The notes: generated by a model not told the origin, from the letters alone. Positions 25,191-37,677 are shown, numbered from the stretch's first letter. The stretch: 64,000 nt of DNA from Lutjanus erythropterus (GCA_020091685.1 CM034602.1:5326122-5390121); one strand, 5' to 3'. Translations and numbers: made by a program.

Positions 25191-28084
25191 ACACTTAGGC
25201 ACGGCCCCATTATTATCCTTACTCTTAGATCTGTTTCACCCTGCATGTTTCACAATCAGCACTGTAACTTTATCCTACGTGTTTAACTTGTGATCCTCAG
25301 TTTAGTTTAGTTTAGTTTCAGCATACTTTCGTCCTGATTCAAGACTACCACGATACTTTGGTGCAAGGTTCGATATATATGTTGTATTTCCTAAGTATTG
25401 CGATTCTATGACTTTTATTTCCTTTTTAACACCCAACAGCCATTAAATTAACATCCTTAAAATATGAAATGAAATGAGTTTTTACCCTTTTAGGTTGCTG
25501 TGTCTGGTCATTGTGGACTGTTAAAGCCAGAGTAATAGATTGAGTCAACAAAGTGGAGTCAGGAGCTGTTAGTTTGTTTCCACAGAGCAGAAGGAATATG
25601 AGCTTGAGAGTATGAACACACACGTCATTTTATGATTAGCACGTTAAGTAAAAATTGATGTGTTCAAGAAAATTTTACTGTGATTGTGATGCTAATTTCC
25701 ATTAGCGCATGAAGGGGAATTCCCATTACATGTTAGCATGGAGCTAAGAGGCTAAGCACTTGTTATTTATATGTTTAAAATATTGATTCAGCAGTCAATT
25801 CAGGAATCGTAAAAAGAAGAATCACAATACACCCACCCCAGTTGTATATTATTTCAAATCTGCATGTTATTTTATGTAAGAGTGAAGACACTGCATATTG
25901 TGTTGATATGATGCAAATTTTTTTAATACATGTCTTATGGCTTTCTAATCCATTTGTCTTGTGTTTTCATTCACAAAAGTAGGAGTGTGCAAAAAACAAA
26001 ACAAAACAGTGGGCTACATATATTATTCCAAGGGACTTATATGATGGGGTTCCTGGTATATTTTCTGTCTTATAAGGGATCCTTGGCTTGGAGAAAATTA
26101 AGAACCTCTTCATCCTGGAGCAAAATATAATATCATCACTGTGTCCCACAGTCACGTGTAGCGATCAGATCAGTCGTATTTTCAAGGAGCTGTGCTTAAT
26201 CTGATCCCTGAGACAGGGGGAGCGACGGCAACCACAAAGGCTACAAAGGCGCTCTGTGTTATTTTAATCCATCTCCCAGGAAACCCGCGCTTGTGTCAGC
26301 TATCTGTTTTTGCGTGAGGACACTCAGATGGATAATTACTGGCAACCCTCTAGCTTGACTTCATTGACTTCATCCCCATCCCCCTTACTTTACTTTTATC
26401 CTTCTGGGTTCCCATCCCTGACTCTATCCTTCCTCCTCCCGTTCTCCACACCATCCCTCCAGAGATCATCCTTAGAAACTTAACAGTCTAAGAAATGGCA
26501 GATGGTGGAGTTTTCCTTGGTTACCTCCTTTTGCTCTGTATCAGTTTCCATTTTCCTGTATGTTTATAGTGTATTCTTGACATGATGAAGTGCCCTGCTA
26601 TTAAGTGCATATTTCACTGATAACTTAATTCTCAAGCACATCGCAGCCCCTCGTAAAAATGCCCGCAGTTAATGCTCCGCTCCTGCTTTTTAATGAACTC
26701 CCTACCAGCCTTTTTTCCTCTCTTTACAACCAATGCCCTTGTGGGTCCTTGGACTGATTCCACCCCTCGGTGCCCTGTTTTTATTCCTGATCTGGACCCC
26801 GGCCCCTAAGTGCAGAAGACATATGGTCCAGATGTCAGCACAGATGACGGGGCCACATAGACCTCATCACATCATCTGCCAACTGCACTGACATCTGCAT
26901 GCATAGTACCTCCGTGGTCAACAGGAAATGGCCTCTTTAAGCTAATTTAGTACCGCTGCGCCACCGAGACTAAACACCGGCAAAAAGCTGGTAGTCATCA
27001 ACCTCCTCTGTCCTCACCGTTAGAGATGAAGCATAAAGCCGTCAGTGAGAATGCCTCAGATTTGTTTTGGTTGTGAAGCAGTCGCTCATGGTTCCCACCT
27101 AATTTTAACAAATGTCTTGTAAGTCTAGCAGGAGTGAGTAACTATGGCGGCGGCCCAGGAAACTAAGCGCATGAGATGTGGAAACTCTGATGGGTTTTGC
27201 TTGAGTCGGGCTGTTTTTAGACGGGCTCATCATGAGCTGCACACATGTTGATGACCAAATTGAAGATATCGCATCAACATGATGTTTGAACTGGCAGAAG
27301 ATGGTGCAGTAATCGCCACTGATTGCGACGACATCGATGCCACTTGCATATTTGTGGTGTCACATCAAGTGTGATATAACAGCCGGTAAACTCGCTGTGT
27401 TGTCTTTAAGCTGTTGCTTTTTTCTTCAGACGTGCAGGAGGCTGCAAGTAAAGGTGGAGACAAAAACAAATACTGGGAGAATCTCCAAGTCTTCCTTTCA
27501 ATTCGGTTCTTGATGTTGAAAGCTCATTTTGATTGATTTTCAATTTACTATTGAAATTGTCACATTCCTATCACACATAATAGAAAAAAGGCACTTGAGG
27601 TTCATAGTTTGAAGCAGAAATGTGTTGCATCTTTGGCAATTTCTGTGCAAACTGATCCACACTTTTTAAGAATATTACATCATTGTTTTGCATTATTAAG
27701 TAGATGCTCCACCACTGGGCATGTTCCTCATGCTGTTAAAGCATTCGTCTTCCCTGTTTTCCATTCTGGTTCACATTTTGTGTCTTCACAAGCTTGCAGA
27801 TTGAAGTTGTGATCCAGTCAGCAGGTTGTCACACCAAGCTGTTCCACCAGAGGAATTGAATTGATAATCACTTCTTTTGACCTAGAAATGAAGTTTCTAA
27901 TAAAAGCATGTATTTATGACAGCCGTAAGTGGGTCATGAACTTAAAGACACGGACAAGGACGATGAGACTAATGTACTTACTGTACGGCTACAGCTTTGC
28001 AGGGAAACATGTTAAATTGTGACTGTTGTGTAAGTTTTTGATCTCTGTCTGTGAGAAAAAGACATGTTTTGTATCTCTGGGATT
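25191..28084. other. Unique DNA with a TTTAG run and an enhancer-like patch
   Basis: A (TTTAG)n-like run lies at 25299-25318. The area 25330-25860 has the 'ccacgatactttggtgcaagg..cgatatatat' wording of another dispersed repeat. From 26160 to 27080 the sequence is less AT-rich, non-repetitive and carries many E-box-like CANNTG sites, including CACGTG at 26153-26158. It resembles a conserved non-coding segment, but only an alignment could show that. No gene is supported. Confidence 0.3.
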
Positions 28085-28390
28085 CTTAAACTTCACAATA
28101 GATGCTCATTAGGCCATGGACCCCCAGTTCAAGAGGATTTTGTCTTAAGAAATCCCCTCTGGTATGTTTTTTTGAAAGTTTTTTTTATTTGTTTATTTAT
28201 TTTTTCAAACTAGGATCACTATAAACTGCAACCAATCAAAGTAGTCAACCCTATTCCTTCCATGTTGTTCCAACTTCCAAAAAATGTGATAAAAGTTAAA
28301 ATATTCTATTCCTCCTTTTGCTGGGGAACCTGTACAACCCACTGTAGGACCCCTGTTGGTCTCCAGACCGCAGTTTGAAAACCATAATTA
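28085..28390. mobile_element. Relic of a 'gacccctgttggtctcc' type element
   Basis: The left part carries 'ggccatggacccccagttcaag' and the right part 'aggacccctgttggtctcc..cagtttgaaaacc'. These are the opposed halves of a common fish hAT-like element, with a degraded AT-rich centre. Termini are too diverged to define exactly. Confidence 0.4.
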
Positions 28391-29552
28391 TTAACGATTG
28401 TTCACTTGTTAACTTGTTCAACTATTGGTTAAGGATAATGCTCAAAAGAGTGTTTAATTAACGCTGTTAATCAGATTTTCGTGGCAGATATTTTAGCATG
28501 TCACAACACAGGTGTAACTGGTAACATTAAACAGCTGCATTCCATTTAGGTTTTGTCGTGCATGCTCTGTCACTGGCATGGCTCTCTGAGACATTTAATG
28601 AGAATGTTGTTAATGAGATTTGTTTTTGTGTTTTTCCCTGTTCTGGCTATAGTCAAAATATCTGCCATTTAAAAAAAGATCTGTTCACATCCAGTATCAG
28701 AGTTTCACTGTAAAATAAAATGTGACTCATACTATTCGGGATTTCCTTGGGCAAAGCTGAACTGTGAGCATTAACCAAGGAGATAAAAAGTCATAAATCA
28801 CATGTAGTTTTCTCCTCAGTTGTTGTGGATTTTTTTCCCCCTTCATATCCCATTGAACAGCCCTGTTAAGACGTTTTATCTAGCTCCACGGCCAGGGGGT
28901 GCAGTTGCAGGCCCAAGGAGGGTACCACTTGCTCAAACACTATTATTTGGCAAATCCCCAGAAAAAGGAAAATCCTGCCCTTCTGGCTACTGATTTGCCT
29001 CACTGGTTCATGCTTTGTGCTTTGATACTAGCTGTTTAAGGAGAGCAGATCCACTTTCTCTGTCTAGACTCACTCACTTTACACACCATTAGGCCACTAA
29101 AACGTCCGCTGTACTTGTACTTAGCAGACCGGAGGTTGCCTTTGGTCAGGTCCATATCTATGAGAGGCTGACAGATGCTCGACCCCGGCCCTGCCTGCAG
29201 AATGTATCATTAAGAGGCATCATGAAACTGATAGGTCTCTCTGGGAATTCAGTCCTACTGAGAGAATTCAGCTCAACCTCGTTCTCTCGTTTCTTCTCTT
29301 TTTTTATTCTCTCTGTTCACCACGAGAAGTTCTTAATGTGCCAGGATGACGTGATTGTTGTAGTGAGCCGGTCACACAAACGGGCACTGCTGAAGAGAGG
29401 GGAAAGACCAGATCATTTCTGTCCCTCATCATCTTTTCTTTTTTCTTTTACCCTCTCTTCTTTAAATGCAAGAAGCCAAGTTGATTAGATTCTCTAACCT
29501 CTTTACTTGTCCAAGCTCATTTTTTACCACTCTCCTCTCGGTCTCTCATCTG
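28391..29552. other. Unique DNA, no supported gene
   Basis: The segment 28860-29230 is non-repetitive and moderately GC-rich. An 88-codon frame at 29222-29488 starts with a plausible ATG but has no motif or splice support. Confidence 0.3.
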
Positions 29553-30135
29553 CACTCTACAAAAATATAAATGCAGCACTTGTTTTTGCTCTCGTTTTTA
29601 ATGAGTTGAAATAAGATCTGACCTCCTGTCTTGGCTGCAAACGCCTCACTGGCAGATCTTATGCATCAGAAATGCTTTCATTTTTAAGCTGTCTGCACCA
29701 GCCCTGTGTGTCTTGCGTCCCTGTGCTGTGTCTGACAGGTGTAAAGGTGAGGTGAGGGGCAAGCTGTAGTTTTACTGCCACTAGACAACTTCAGTGCTAA
29801 ACTTCAGTCCCTGTACTCTGATCCCCAACTCTTGTCTGTCATGAGTGAAGCCAACAATGCTCTCTTTTTTCCTTTCTCTCTTTTGCTCATCCACACCCAC
29901 TGTGCATATGCCCTGCCGAGCATCTACCATGTGTTGTGTTCTCAAAAAAATAGATCAGGAATATTCACACGTATTGAAGGAAAACTGCTATACTGTACGG
30001 AAAGTGTGGCCGCACATTTGCTGTCAACACGTTGATGCTAATGTGACATTTACAGTCTCTGCAGCAGGATTATTGCACAGATGTGTCTTGGACTGGTCAC
30101 AATAAAAGGCCACTGTAAAATGTGCACTTTGATCT
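29553..30135. mobile_element. Common fish MITE (family C), ends only, interior replaced
   Basis: The left end CACTCTACAAAAATATAAAT (29553-29572) continues with 'gcagcacttgtttttgctc'. The right part, 'ggattattgcacagatgtgtc' and 'acaataaaaggccactgtaaaatgtgca', lies at 30067-30126. I recall these as the two ends of a very abundant fish element. The roughly 430 bp between (29640-30060) do not match the family interior. It could be an insertion or a recombinant. Confidence 0.65.
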
Positions 30136-30800
30136 TGAAAAAAAGGGTCACAGATACTAATTTTTGATCACATCATGACTCTACCCTGATTTTCTCACAC
30201 TAACCCTAACCAATCACTCATCATGCATAAATCTAACCAACCTGGGGTTTTTTTTTAATGTTTTTGGGTCAAAGGTGGCGCAGGGTGACAAACTTGACAT
30301 GTGCATGATTTGACAAATGAAAGTATGCATGGATTTAAATTTTATGCCAAGAAAGAACAAACGGATTAAAAAGCATAATGACAAGAATGACTTTCTAATG
30401 GGACCAATAAACAGGCCCCAATTAATTTTGATTTAAAAGAAAAATCTATATATATTTAAAAAAAATTATTGAGGAAAAATGTGTTGATTTGGAGTCACTT
30501 GGTCACAAGCTGTTGACAAAAAAATGCAATTATTTTGTATTCATATATTTACGTTATTAAATACTCATTAGCAGGTGTTTAAAAAAAGCCTTAATTTATG
30601 CATTTTTGCACATTTTTCAACAAAGGGGGGACATGTTTCAGTTTGATAAGCAGGGAGAACCCTAAAGAACCCAACCAGTGAATACAAGTGCTTGCAAGTC
30701 TGAGGCACAGTTGAGTGGGTTGTGACTTTGCCTTCCTGCAAAAAATGGTATTTGTAGCTCTACATGAGAGAGCCACAGTTCAGTGCAAAATGAATCTCTG
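30136..30800. other. AT-rich unique DNA
   Basis: AT-rich, with T runs (30248-30257) and A-rich runs (30438-30475). No gene or element end is seen. Confidence 0.35.
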
Positions 30801-30995
30801 TTCAAGATAAAACTGCACATTTTAAAGTGACCTTGTATTGTGGCCAGTCCAAATAATCACACTCACCAACACAGATTTTAACAAATTTGTGGAAAAAAAA
30901 TGAGAGAAATAAACCTTTTGTGTGCACAGAAGAAGTCTGAGATCTTTTACTTCAACTCATGAAAAATGGGAGCGTTTATATTTCTGTTGAGTGTA
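30801..30995 (-). mobile_element. Common fish MITE (family C), internally shortened
   Basis: Orientation is opposite to 29553. It opens with 'ataaaactgcacattttaaagtgaccttgtattgtggcc', passes 'gagagaaataaaccttttgtgtgcacagaagaagtct' and ends with 'atgggagcgtttatatttctgttgagtgt'. The internal stretch present in longer family members is missing. Confidence 0.75.
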
Positions 30996-31116
30996 AAATG
31001 TTTTGACTCGCTCATCATGAACCACTCTCATACTTGTTCCCTCCCTCTCTCCTCACATAGCGTTCAAGCTCTTCCTCCCTCCCTCCCTCCCACTCTGTCT
31101 CTCATTCATGCACCAG

Positions 31117-31198
31117 CTCTGTATCGACTACATTTGTCATGTGGCTCTCTTCCCCCATTCGCCTGCTTGGCCACTGATCGGATACAAACCACTGCTTT
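31117..31198 (+). other. Exon candidate, 82 bp
   Basis: A long C/T-rich stretch (31038-31104, including a CCCT run) leads to ATGCACCAG|CTC, and the segment ends in CTTT|GTAAGT at 31199, a strong donor. Two of three frames are open, one giving LCIDYICHVALFPHSPAWPL at its start. No protein family is recognised. It could be a non-coding exon or a chance splice pair. Confidence 0.2.
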
Positions 31199-31965
31199 GT
31201 AAGTAGCTAGATGTTTTTTTTTTTGTTTACTCCTCACCTCCCTCCTCTTTTCCCTGCTCCTCAAGGCTTCAACAACTGTTGCTGTCTGTTCAGTATGGCA
31301 GAGGCTTGCTTAGCATACTGACAGGCTCAGAGACACAGATGGAGGGGATGATCACACAGGACTTAAGAGATCCACGGAGAAAAAAGGTTGAGCACGGGGA
31401 CAGATTAGATGAAGTGAAGTCAGGGAGAAGCGGAGGAGAGGGGAGTCACGAGCCAGCCTATGCATCATCATTATCATCTCCTGTCTCGGGTGTCAAGTGT
31501 TCGGAGAAGCGACTTTGAGCGCTGACGGGACACCCTCTCATTAAGCGGGATGTGTGGCTTTGGACAAGCTGGCTCACATCTTAATGAGAACTCTTTATAC
31601 ACTGGAGTAGCTGCTTCTTAGTCACACTTCAGTGTTTTGGGACAACTGTGGGAGCAGCGTTGGGGGGGGGGGGTTACTTTAAAAATGTGCTCCAATAGAA
31701 GAACTAATTACCTGTGAAAAATGAAGTCAGTAACCTAATCCAAAGTTTATTTCTTTCTGTTATTTTTGTTATGTCTAGATGAATAATGGTAATTATGTGC
31801 ATTAAATGTACTTTATGTTATTCACACTTCACACTCAAACTTAAGGTAAAATGGCATAAACTTATTCTGGTCTGGGGCTTGAGTTTTTACCGACATGTCA
31901 TCCAGCATCACCACCTTTAGTCCCAAAATACTTTTCAGTAGTAGTAGTAGTAGTAGAAGAGTAAA
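31199..31965. other. Unique DNA with simple tracts
   Basis: A 79-codon frame (31279-31518) begins after a pyrimidine-rich acceptor-like site but has no recognised motif. A G12 run lies at 31662-31673 and an (AGT)n run at 31937-31956. Confidence 0.4.
31662..31673 (+). repeat. G12 tract
   Basis: Twelve consecutive G residues, a possible assembly-error point. Confidence 0.9.
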
Positions 31966-32136
31966 ATTGAGTAATTTTAACAGGTTAGCTAGCTTAACTG
32001 GATTTCTTGTGTAGATAATGTTAGCAGTTGGTCTTATCTGTAAATGCTTCTTTAAATTAGATGCTGAGTTCTGGATGATGACTGTAGTATTGAGTAATAT
32101 TGACAGGTTAGCTAGCTAACTGGATTCATGTGTCTG
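31966..32136 (+). repeat. Direct duplication flanking about 85 bp
   Basis: 'attgagtaattttaacaggttagctagc' followed by 'ttaactggattt' (31966-32005) recurs as 'attgagtaatattgacaggttagctagc' followed by 'taactggattc' (32099-32136). The copies differ at a few positions. It lies immediately left of the F4 element. Confidence 0.75.
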
Positions 32137-32139
32137 ATT

Positions 32140-32447
32140 TTAAGGGTGTTTTTACACCGGTGGTTCGGTTCATTTGGTCCAGACCAAAAGAAAAAAAAGA
32201 AGGAAATATTGTAGAGAGAAATATGTTGTAAAATCCTGTGTTTGGTTTGTTTGCTTTCACATCACAAACAAACCACACCAGAGTTTGTTAGGAACCACAC
32301 CGTGACCCACCTTTTCAGGTGGACTCGGTCCGGTTCTTTGGTCCCCACCGGGGGTTCGATTGACAGCTTTCACACCAGCCCAGACGAACTGCGCTAAACA
32401 GGCAAACGGACCACAGTCCATTTAAATCGTACTAAAAAACGCCTTAA
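32140..32447. mobile_element. 308-bp TTAA-terminated MITE, family F4
   Basis: The left end is TTAAGGGTGTTTTTACACC (from 32140). The right end, read on the minus strand, is TTAAGGCGTTTTTTAGTAC (to 32447). They agree at the TTAAGG and TTTTTA blocks. Subterminal 'ggttcggttcatttggtcc' and 'cggttctttggtccccacc' segments are further shared wording. It is non-coding. The terminal TTAA suggests a TTAA target site. Confidence 0.7.
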
Positions 32448-33750
32448 GACAAATTCATGTTGACATTTCTGCCTAGTGAAGCATTTTGTTTACCAGGGTA
32501 TAAAGAACTTTAAGATTTGGTGTGGTTTAACTAGGACAAGAAAATTGAACATTGCAATCTGTTTATGGAAACCACTTTTACTGAATGTGTCTGTAATCTG
32601 ATTACGTCTTTTTTTCTGTAACTGTAATGGAATGCCATTACATATAATCCCTTCATCTCTAGGCCTGTATGGGAGTGCGTCCTTGCTCAAAAATACTTGT
32701 GTCTCAGTTTGTTCCCTCACTACTTTTTATCTGAAACTTTTTGACAAAAGGATAGATGTTTATGTTTTGTTGCCCTGTTCATTTCTTTTTGTTTTTTTCA
32801 ATATTTTTGCAGCTTGTGCTTCTGTTTCTCCTCCTTGTGGTTATTGAATTTGTGCTAAAGCAGCTTGCTCAGCTTAAAAAATCTTTAAAAGAGAAGGTTT
32901 ATCTGCTTACAGGGACTTCTGTTTGCACCCCGGCTCTCTGCTCTGCATACTCAACACAGCTCTTCACTGCATAGAAATCCCAGCCATAATAAAAGTATTT
33001 TTAACTGAAATAATGAAACCTGTGAGTGAAAGAGAGAGAAATGCACAGTGATATTGAGTTGAGGACTGATTGATTTGGTAAAGCTTTTCTTATTTGTGTG
33101 GGAAAAAAAACTACCCTCTCAGCAGTGCTTTGACTACAGTCAAGTTAATACAACTTGATTTGTGGCTTATCTGTGACTATTTTTACTATATGTATATGGG
33201 ATAATCCCACCCCTCCTCCATCACATTTCCTTCCAATCAGCTCTGAAGCAGGAAGACAAAATACACACACATCTGCCTGTTAGTTAATGCTTTTAGGCCT
33301 GACCAGAGTGTGTGTTTGACTTGTGTTTTCTTCTTGTTTTCAATGCAGTCAGGGTTTATGTCACGTAGGAGTGCTAGTTGTGAGTCAGTTCATTTATTTT
33401 ACTGAATATTCCCACTCCTGGCCAAGACAGCAGCGTAAAAAGTTTCACATAAAAGAAACAAGCGTCAGACTTAAGGCCTAAAACAAACAGCAAATTACAT
33501 CTAACAATGAATTAGCCATGATGTCAAACCTCACCAGACTTATCTCCACTGCACTCAGCGCTGTGGAGATGGAGCCAACAGAACCAGCTTGGTGGAACAT
33601 TTGCATGTGGGGAGGCGAGCCCTGGCATTAAAAAGGCTAAATCCCTGCAAAGGACAAGATAACAGCTGCTAGCTTGTTTTGGGCTTGTGACGTTAGCAGC
33701 CGGTGCTAGCTTGCCATTTTCAGAGGGGGTTGTTGTTGTTTCCTGTACCG
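32448..33750. other. Unique DNA, no supported gene
   Basis: Frames of 71-76 codons near 32490-32974 are Phe/Leu-rich because of T-rich DNA and are not believable genes. At 33640-33720 a 'gctagc'-rich patch precedes the next element. Confidence 0.35.
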
Positions 33751-34354
33751 TATAGAGACAGAGCGCAACGCGTCATGCTCTGAAAACCACGCCCACTCTG
33801 TGTGAAAAGATTGGCGCCACGATATGAAACCAAGTGTTTAAATGCTAACAAAGTGACTGTAGCTCACTAAAAACATTAGATTTCACCACATCAGCATTAT
33901 TTTAGCACCATATGTTTACAAGAGAGGAAAAGTTAAACTGACAAACTCAATATTTCCATTAAGTCTCATTTAACCCAACAGAGATCAGATCCTTTTATAG
34001 CCAAATTATCTTAACTTTCTACAGTTTGTCTGGTCAAATGAACAACTGTAATCTCAGCGTAACAATACTGAGTGTCAAGATCCCACAGTTTACTCATCCA
34101 TCCTGCTGATGCCTCATGTCTGTCTCCACTTTTGTCTTCTTAAAGACTCGTTTTCTCGGCCTGGCAGCTTATAAAAACTTCTTTAACTAACTGGTAGTGC
34201 ATCTCAGCACATAGCAGCTTTTAGACATTTTTCTTTTGTTTGCTAGCAGATGGAAAGTGACAAGAGTCACTGTTACACAATACAGGTTAATGGAGAGCCA
34301 TTGATTGTTTTCCCCTCTGGTGTGGGCGGGGCTTAAATTCGCTCTGTCTCTATA
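33751..34354. mobile_element. 604-bp element with perfect 15-bp inverted ends
   Basis: TATAGAGACAGAGCG (33751-33765) and CGCTCTGTCTCTATA (34340-34354) are exact inverted copies. Just inside lie 'ccacgcccac' (left) and 'gtgggcgggg' (right), a further subterminal inverted pair. The terminal TA on each side could be a TA target duplication. There is no long frame inside, so it is non-autonomous. Superfamily not assigned. Confidence 0.8.
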
Positions 34355-37110
34355 TGACAGATGCCACTTCTAACAGGCGACCAATGGCAGGCGTATACCC
34401 ACAGTCTGCAGCTAGTGAGTCAGACTTAAGTAAACTTAAAAGTGATTTTCTGATGTAGCAAGTAGAGCTGACCCCTTCTGGCTGGTTGGTGGTTATTCTC
34501 TCAGATGACCAAATTCTCATTGGTAGCACAGTTGCTTGTGTTGCCTTAATAAGAAGAAAAAATTCTTCATAATCCATTATTGTCAGAACTGAGAGACTGT
34601 TAGCGAACATTTAACTGGCTCCAAAATAATTCACACCATGTCAAAGTCTCAGCACAAGTCACTACATGAGCCCCCAGCCTCAGAAGACAGAAGAGCTGAG
34701 TGCATGAAAACTACTGTGGTGACAGCAAGTTTTTTTTTTATTATTTTATTTCTCCAGGTCTGCTTTCTTTCTTTCTTTTTTCTTTTCTTCTTTTCTAATT
34801 TTATTGAGTATCAATGATATGCATCTGTCTGAGTCTCTTAGTCCATTGTTCCTCTGCAGGGGGTTAATGTTGGAACCAAGAAATAGTTATAATTTTCCTT
34901 GCAATACAATAACACTCTTAAGATATGCAAATTATCCTCATAGAGTATACCTTTTCAGCATACAGCCCAACTTATAATACAGCAGATTCAAAGGTAAAAC
35001 AACATCTAAAATGACTGTAATCTCACTTTAAACATTCTACCAAAATTTCTGTGGTTTTGCACAGCCCTAAAAAATATAGGTATGGGTCTGCTTTCTTAAC
35101 AAGCGTCTGCCGGTAACATTTCTATCTCAGTGCTGGATAAATACCAGCTGTTTGTGACCCGACTTCAAACTTGAAAGCTGTTAATTTTGTCATGTTTTAT
35201 GTTGTTTTAGTATGAGTTATTTTATAATTTATCCCAGTGAATTTGGCACTAGCATGTCGCTACTGTGGCTGCACAAGCTGTGGTGGTGCTGGACTTATGT
35301 GCTAATATTGAGAGGCAGTTAAGAGAACCATGTCAGCTTTAAACCTCATGTGAAGCCAACTAAATAATGTCAGTAGTCGGTTGGATGGTGTAACTTTTTT
35401 TCATGTAGCATTTTATTGAAGTTTATGCAGCGCAAGCTCTGTGATCCTCATCACCACTGTGTGTTTTTTTTTCCTGCAGTGTCTAATGCTCAGTTTACTT
35501 GATAGGTATGTCCTGAAAGTAACGATGTAGCGGTGTGCAAAAAAAGAAATGGTCAAATTGCAGAATTTAATTTGTTTGTGTAACACTGATTAGCAGTCTG
35601 TTAGGCTACCGGGTAGTTAGTCTAGAAATAAAGTGTAGTTTTTTCACATTGGCCAGACAAAACAGTTTGGAAAAATCCTTAAAGCTGTAAAAGTCATAGG
35701 TGACACAAGAAGTATTGGATTGAGACCAACACCTGCAGCGGTTGGAGTTGGCCTTGTGCTACTCTGAGCTCTTTTACCTCGGTGCATGTCTTCTTCTGTC
35801 GTTTTTTTTTTTTTTCCCTAGTGTTGAAATGTTTTACTGCAAGCTATAAGATAATCCAGGCAGACTTTCAAGGTGAGGTGTTGATTGGCGTGTCTCTACA
35901 CCTCTCCCCATTCCCATTTCGCCCACGTTGAAGAGCTGAGGGCAGGCAACAAAATGAATCGACTGGGAAACAAACCATTTGGAAGCCATTGTCTGCCAAG
36001 CCTGGAGACACATGGAGAAACGGCAGTTGCTACTTGAAAGCAGGTTCCGTTTGAAATAAAGCAACATGTAAAAAAAAGTGCATAAAAATTAGAATTCTAA
36101 AAATTGGGTTCATTAAAATTTCTCACAACTTGCTCTCTGATTCTGCACCAAGCCTGTCACTGAAAATGATTTCCAGAGATTGGAGTTTGGAGGTTGTTAT
36201 GGAGACGGGGACAAGGCAGAACAGAAGAACAGAAAGCGTTGAAAAAGATGAGACAAGAGGACCAAGTATAACAACCGTTCTGAGGACCGGGATGGACTGT
36301 GCGTGCATATTCATGAAGCTGCCTGATCTTTGTGTTGTTCAGTATAGGTCACAGCTGACGGTGACAATTCCCTCGTCCGCGTGGCGTCGACTGTTCGTCT
36401 AAGCTCGGGCTTTTAAGCGCTGATTTGTCTGTGGTCTTCCACTGAGCCCTGTTGTTGTGTAAGAGCTTCCTGTGTGTCTCTGTGTTCAACCACAGACTTA
36501 TGCTATATCCAACACAACATATTTAGGAAAAACACAGGTCTTAACACAGGCAGTTTTGTACTTCCTCTGGTCCTCATGTTGTGTAGATACCTTATAGAGT
36601 TACCTCCAAACACCACGTGCAATCATTGTCTAGCTTATGTGGTCGCTTGGTATGTTTTGCTTGACAGCTGTGTGTGATTGATGGATTATAGAGTCATTAT
36701 ACCTTAATCCTGATTTCAAGTGGTTGTCATGCACAATTGAGATTGAATTACTTGCCCAAAGTATTGTTTGCATTGAACACAGATACTCGTTTTGATTCTT
36801 CTTCTTTTTATTTTTTTTGACATGTCTGTAGCTCAGCCTCTCTGCAGCCAGTGTTAATAATAGTGAGTCAGCAAATTACACTCACAGAATCAGGCCATGG
36901 ACCGGAGAAGGTGACACTGGTCTGTGAGTCAGGTGAAATGTCTCTATATACAGTATCTATGTGCCAGATAATCCCACTGGACATCAGTAAAGGTTTGTTG
37001 TATCTTATAACAATAACAGAGATGCCTGCATGTCAGTGGTAAACCGTCGTAATGTTATGAACATGTATAATAACAAAAAAATATTTTGAAAAACTCAAAG
37101 CCATTGCTTC
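34355..37110. other. Unique DNA, one possible regulatory patch
   Basis: Simple T-rich runs lie at 34732-34795 and 35798-35816. The patch at about 36120-36420 is GC-balanced with several CpGs and a 90-codon plus-strand frame (36130-36402). It shows no recognised motif. No gene is supported. Confidence 0.3.
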
Positions 37111-37335
37111 CCAAAATCATGACCTTGTTACTCTGTGAGCTGTGAACAGTTTATGTAGGAACTACTTTCTGATTCATTATAAAGTAGTTCTAGTTGTAGA
37201 TTCTACTGCAGGATTTTGGGAAAGAGACACTGGTTTTGACTTATTCAAATGTATTTTTCGGTGCTTTGAGATCCAAGTGCCTTTTACTCCCATTATACTG
37301 GAGTGGAGGCAGACAAAGGCGGCAGGTACTAGATA
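37111..37335. mobile_element. F1 foldback MITE, central fragment with both arms
   Basis: The left arm 'aaaatcatgaccttgttactc..gaacagtttatgtaggaactactttct' (37113-37171) is the reverse complement of the usual right arm. The right arm follows with 'aaagtagttctagttgtagattctactgcagg', 'gtgctttgagatccaagtgcc' and 'ggaggcagaca'. Both outer termini are missing. Confidence 0.75.
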
Positions 37336-37439
37336 ATCTGAGGCAGAATACGGCAGGTTATGACTTTCCTTGGGAAAACATGGCATCTGTGATCCTGTGT
37401 GAAATAGCCAAGTTCACTGCCTAATAGATGTCTTTCTTA

Positions 37440-37558
37440 AGATAAAACTGCACCAAATTTGTGAACGAGAGAAATAAACATTTTATGTGCATAGAAGAAG
37501 TCTGGGAGCAAAATGGGAGCAAAGTCAAAATTGTTATGTTTATGTTTTTGCTGGGTAA
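37440..37558 (-). mobile_element. Common fish MITE (family C), short relic
   Basis: 'gataaaactgcaccaaatttgtgaac', 'gagagaaataaacattttatgtgcatagaagaagtct' and 'atgggagcaaagtcaaaattgttatgttt' match the copy at 30801-30995 in the same order and orientation. Confidence 0.7.
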
Positions 37559-37677
37559 ATGGATATTCAAGCATTGAACTAAAAACATTAACTATTCGTC
37601 TATATGAAAGCACATTTTGGCATTTTAATTAACAATTGGTTCAAAAGTTCTTCTGATGCTTTTACTCAGTAGTCATT

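Noticed and set aside
27144-27251. Short frame starting ATGGCGGCGGCCCAG, like a vertebrate N-terminus
   Set aside because: Only 35 codons. No CpG island or donor site follows, and the start context alone is not enough.
28889-28902. CTCF-like sequence CGGCCAGGGGGTGC
   Set aside because: At least two mismatches to the core motif, and a single match of this quality is expected by chance in 64 kb.
31279-31518. 79-codon frame after an acceptor-like site
   Set aside because: No recognised protein, no good donor at its end and an alternative start codon only.
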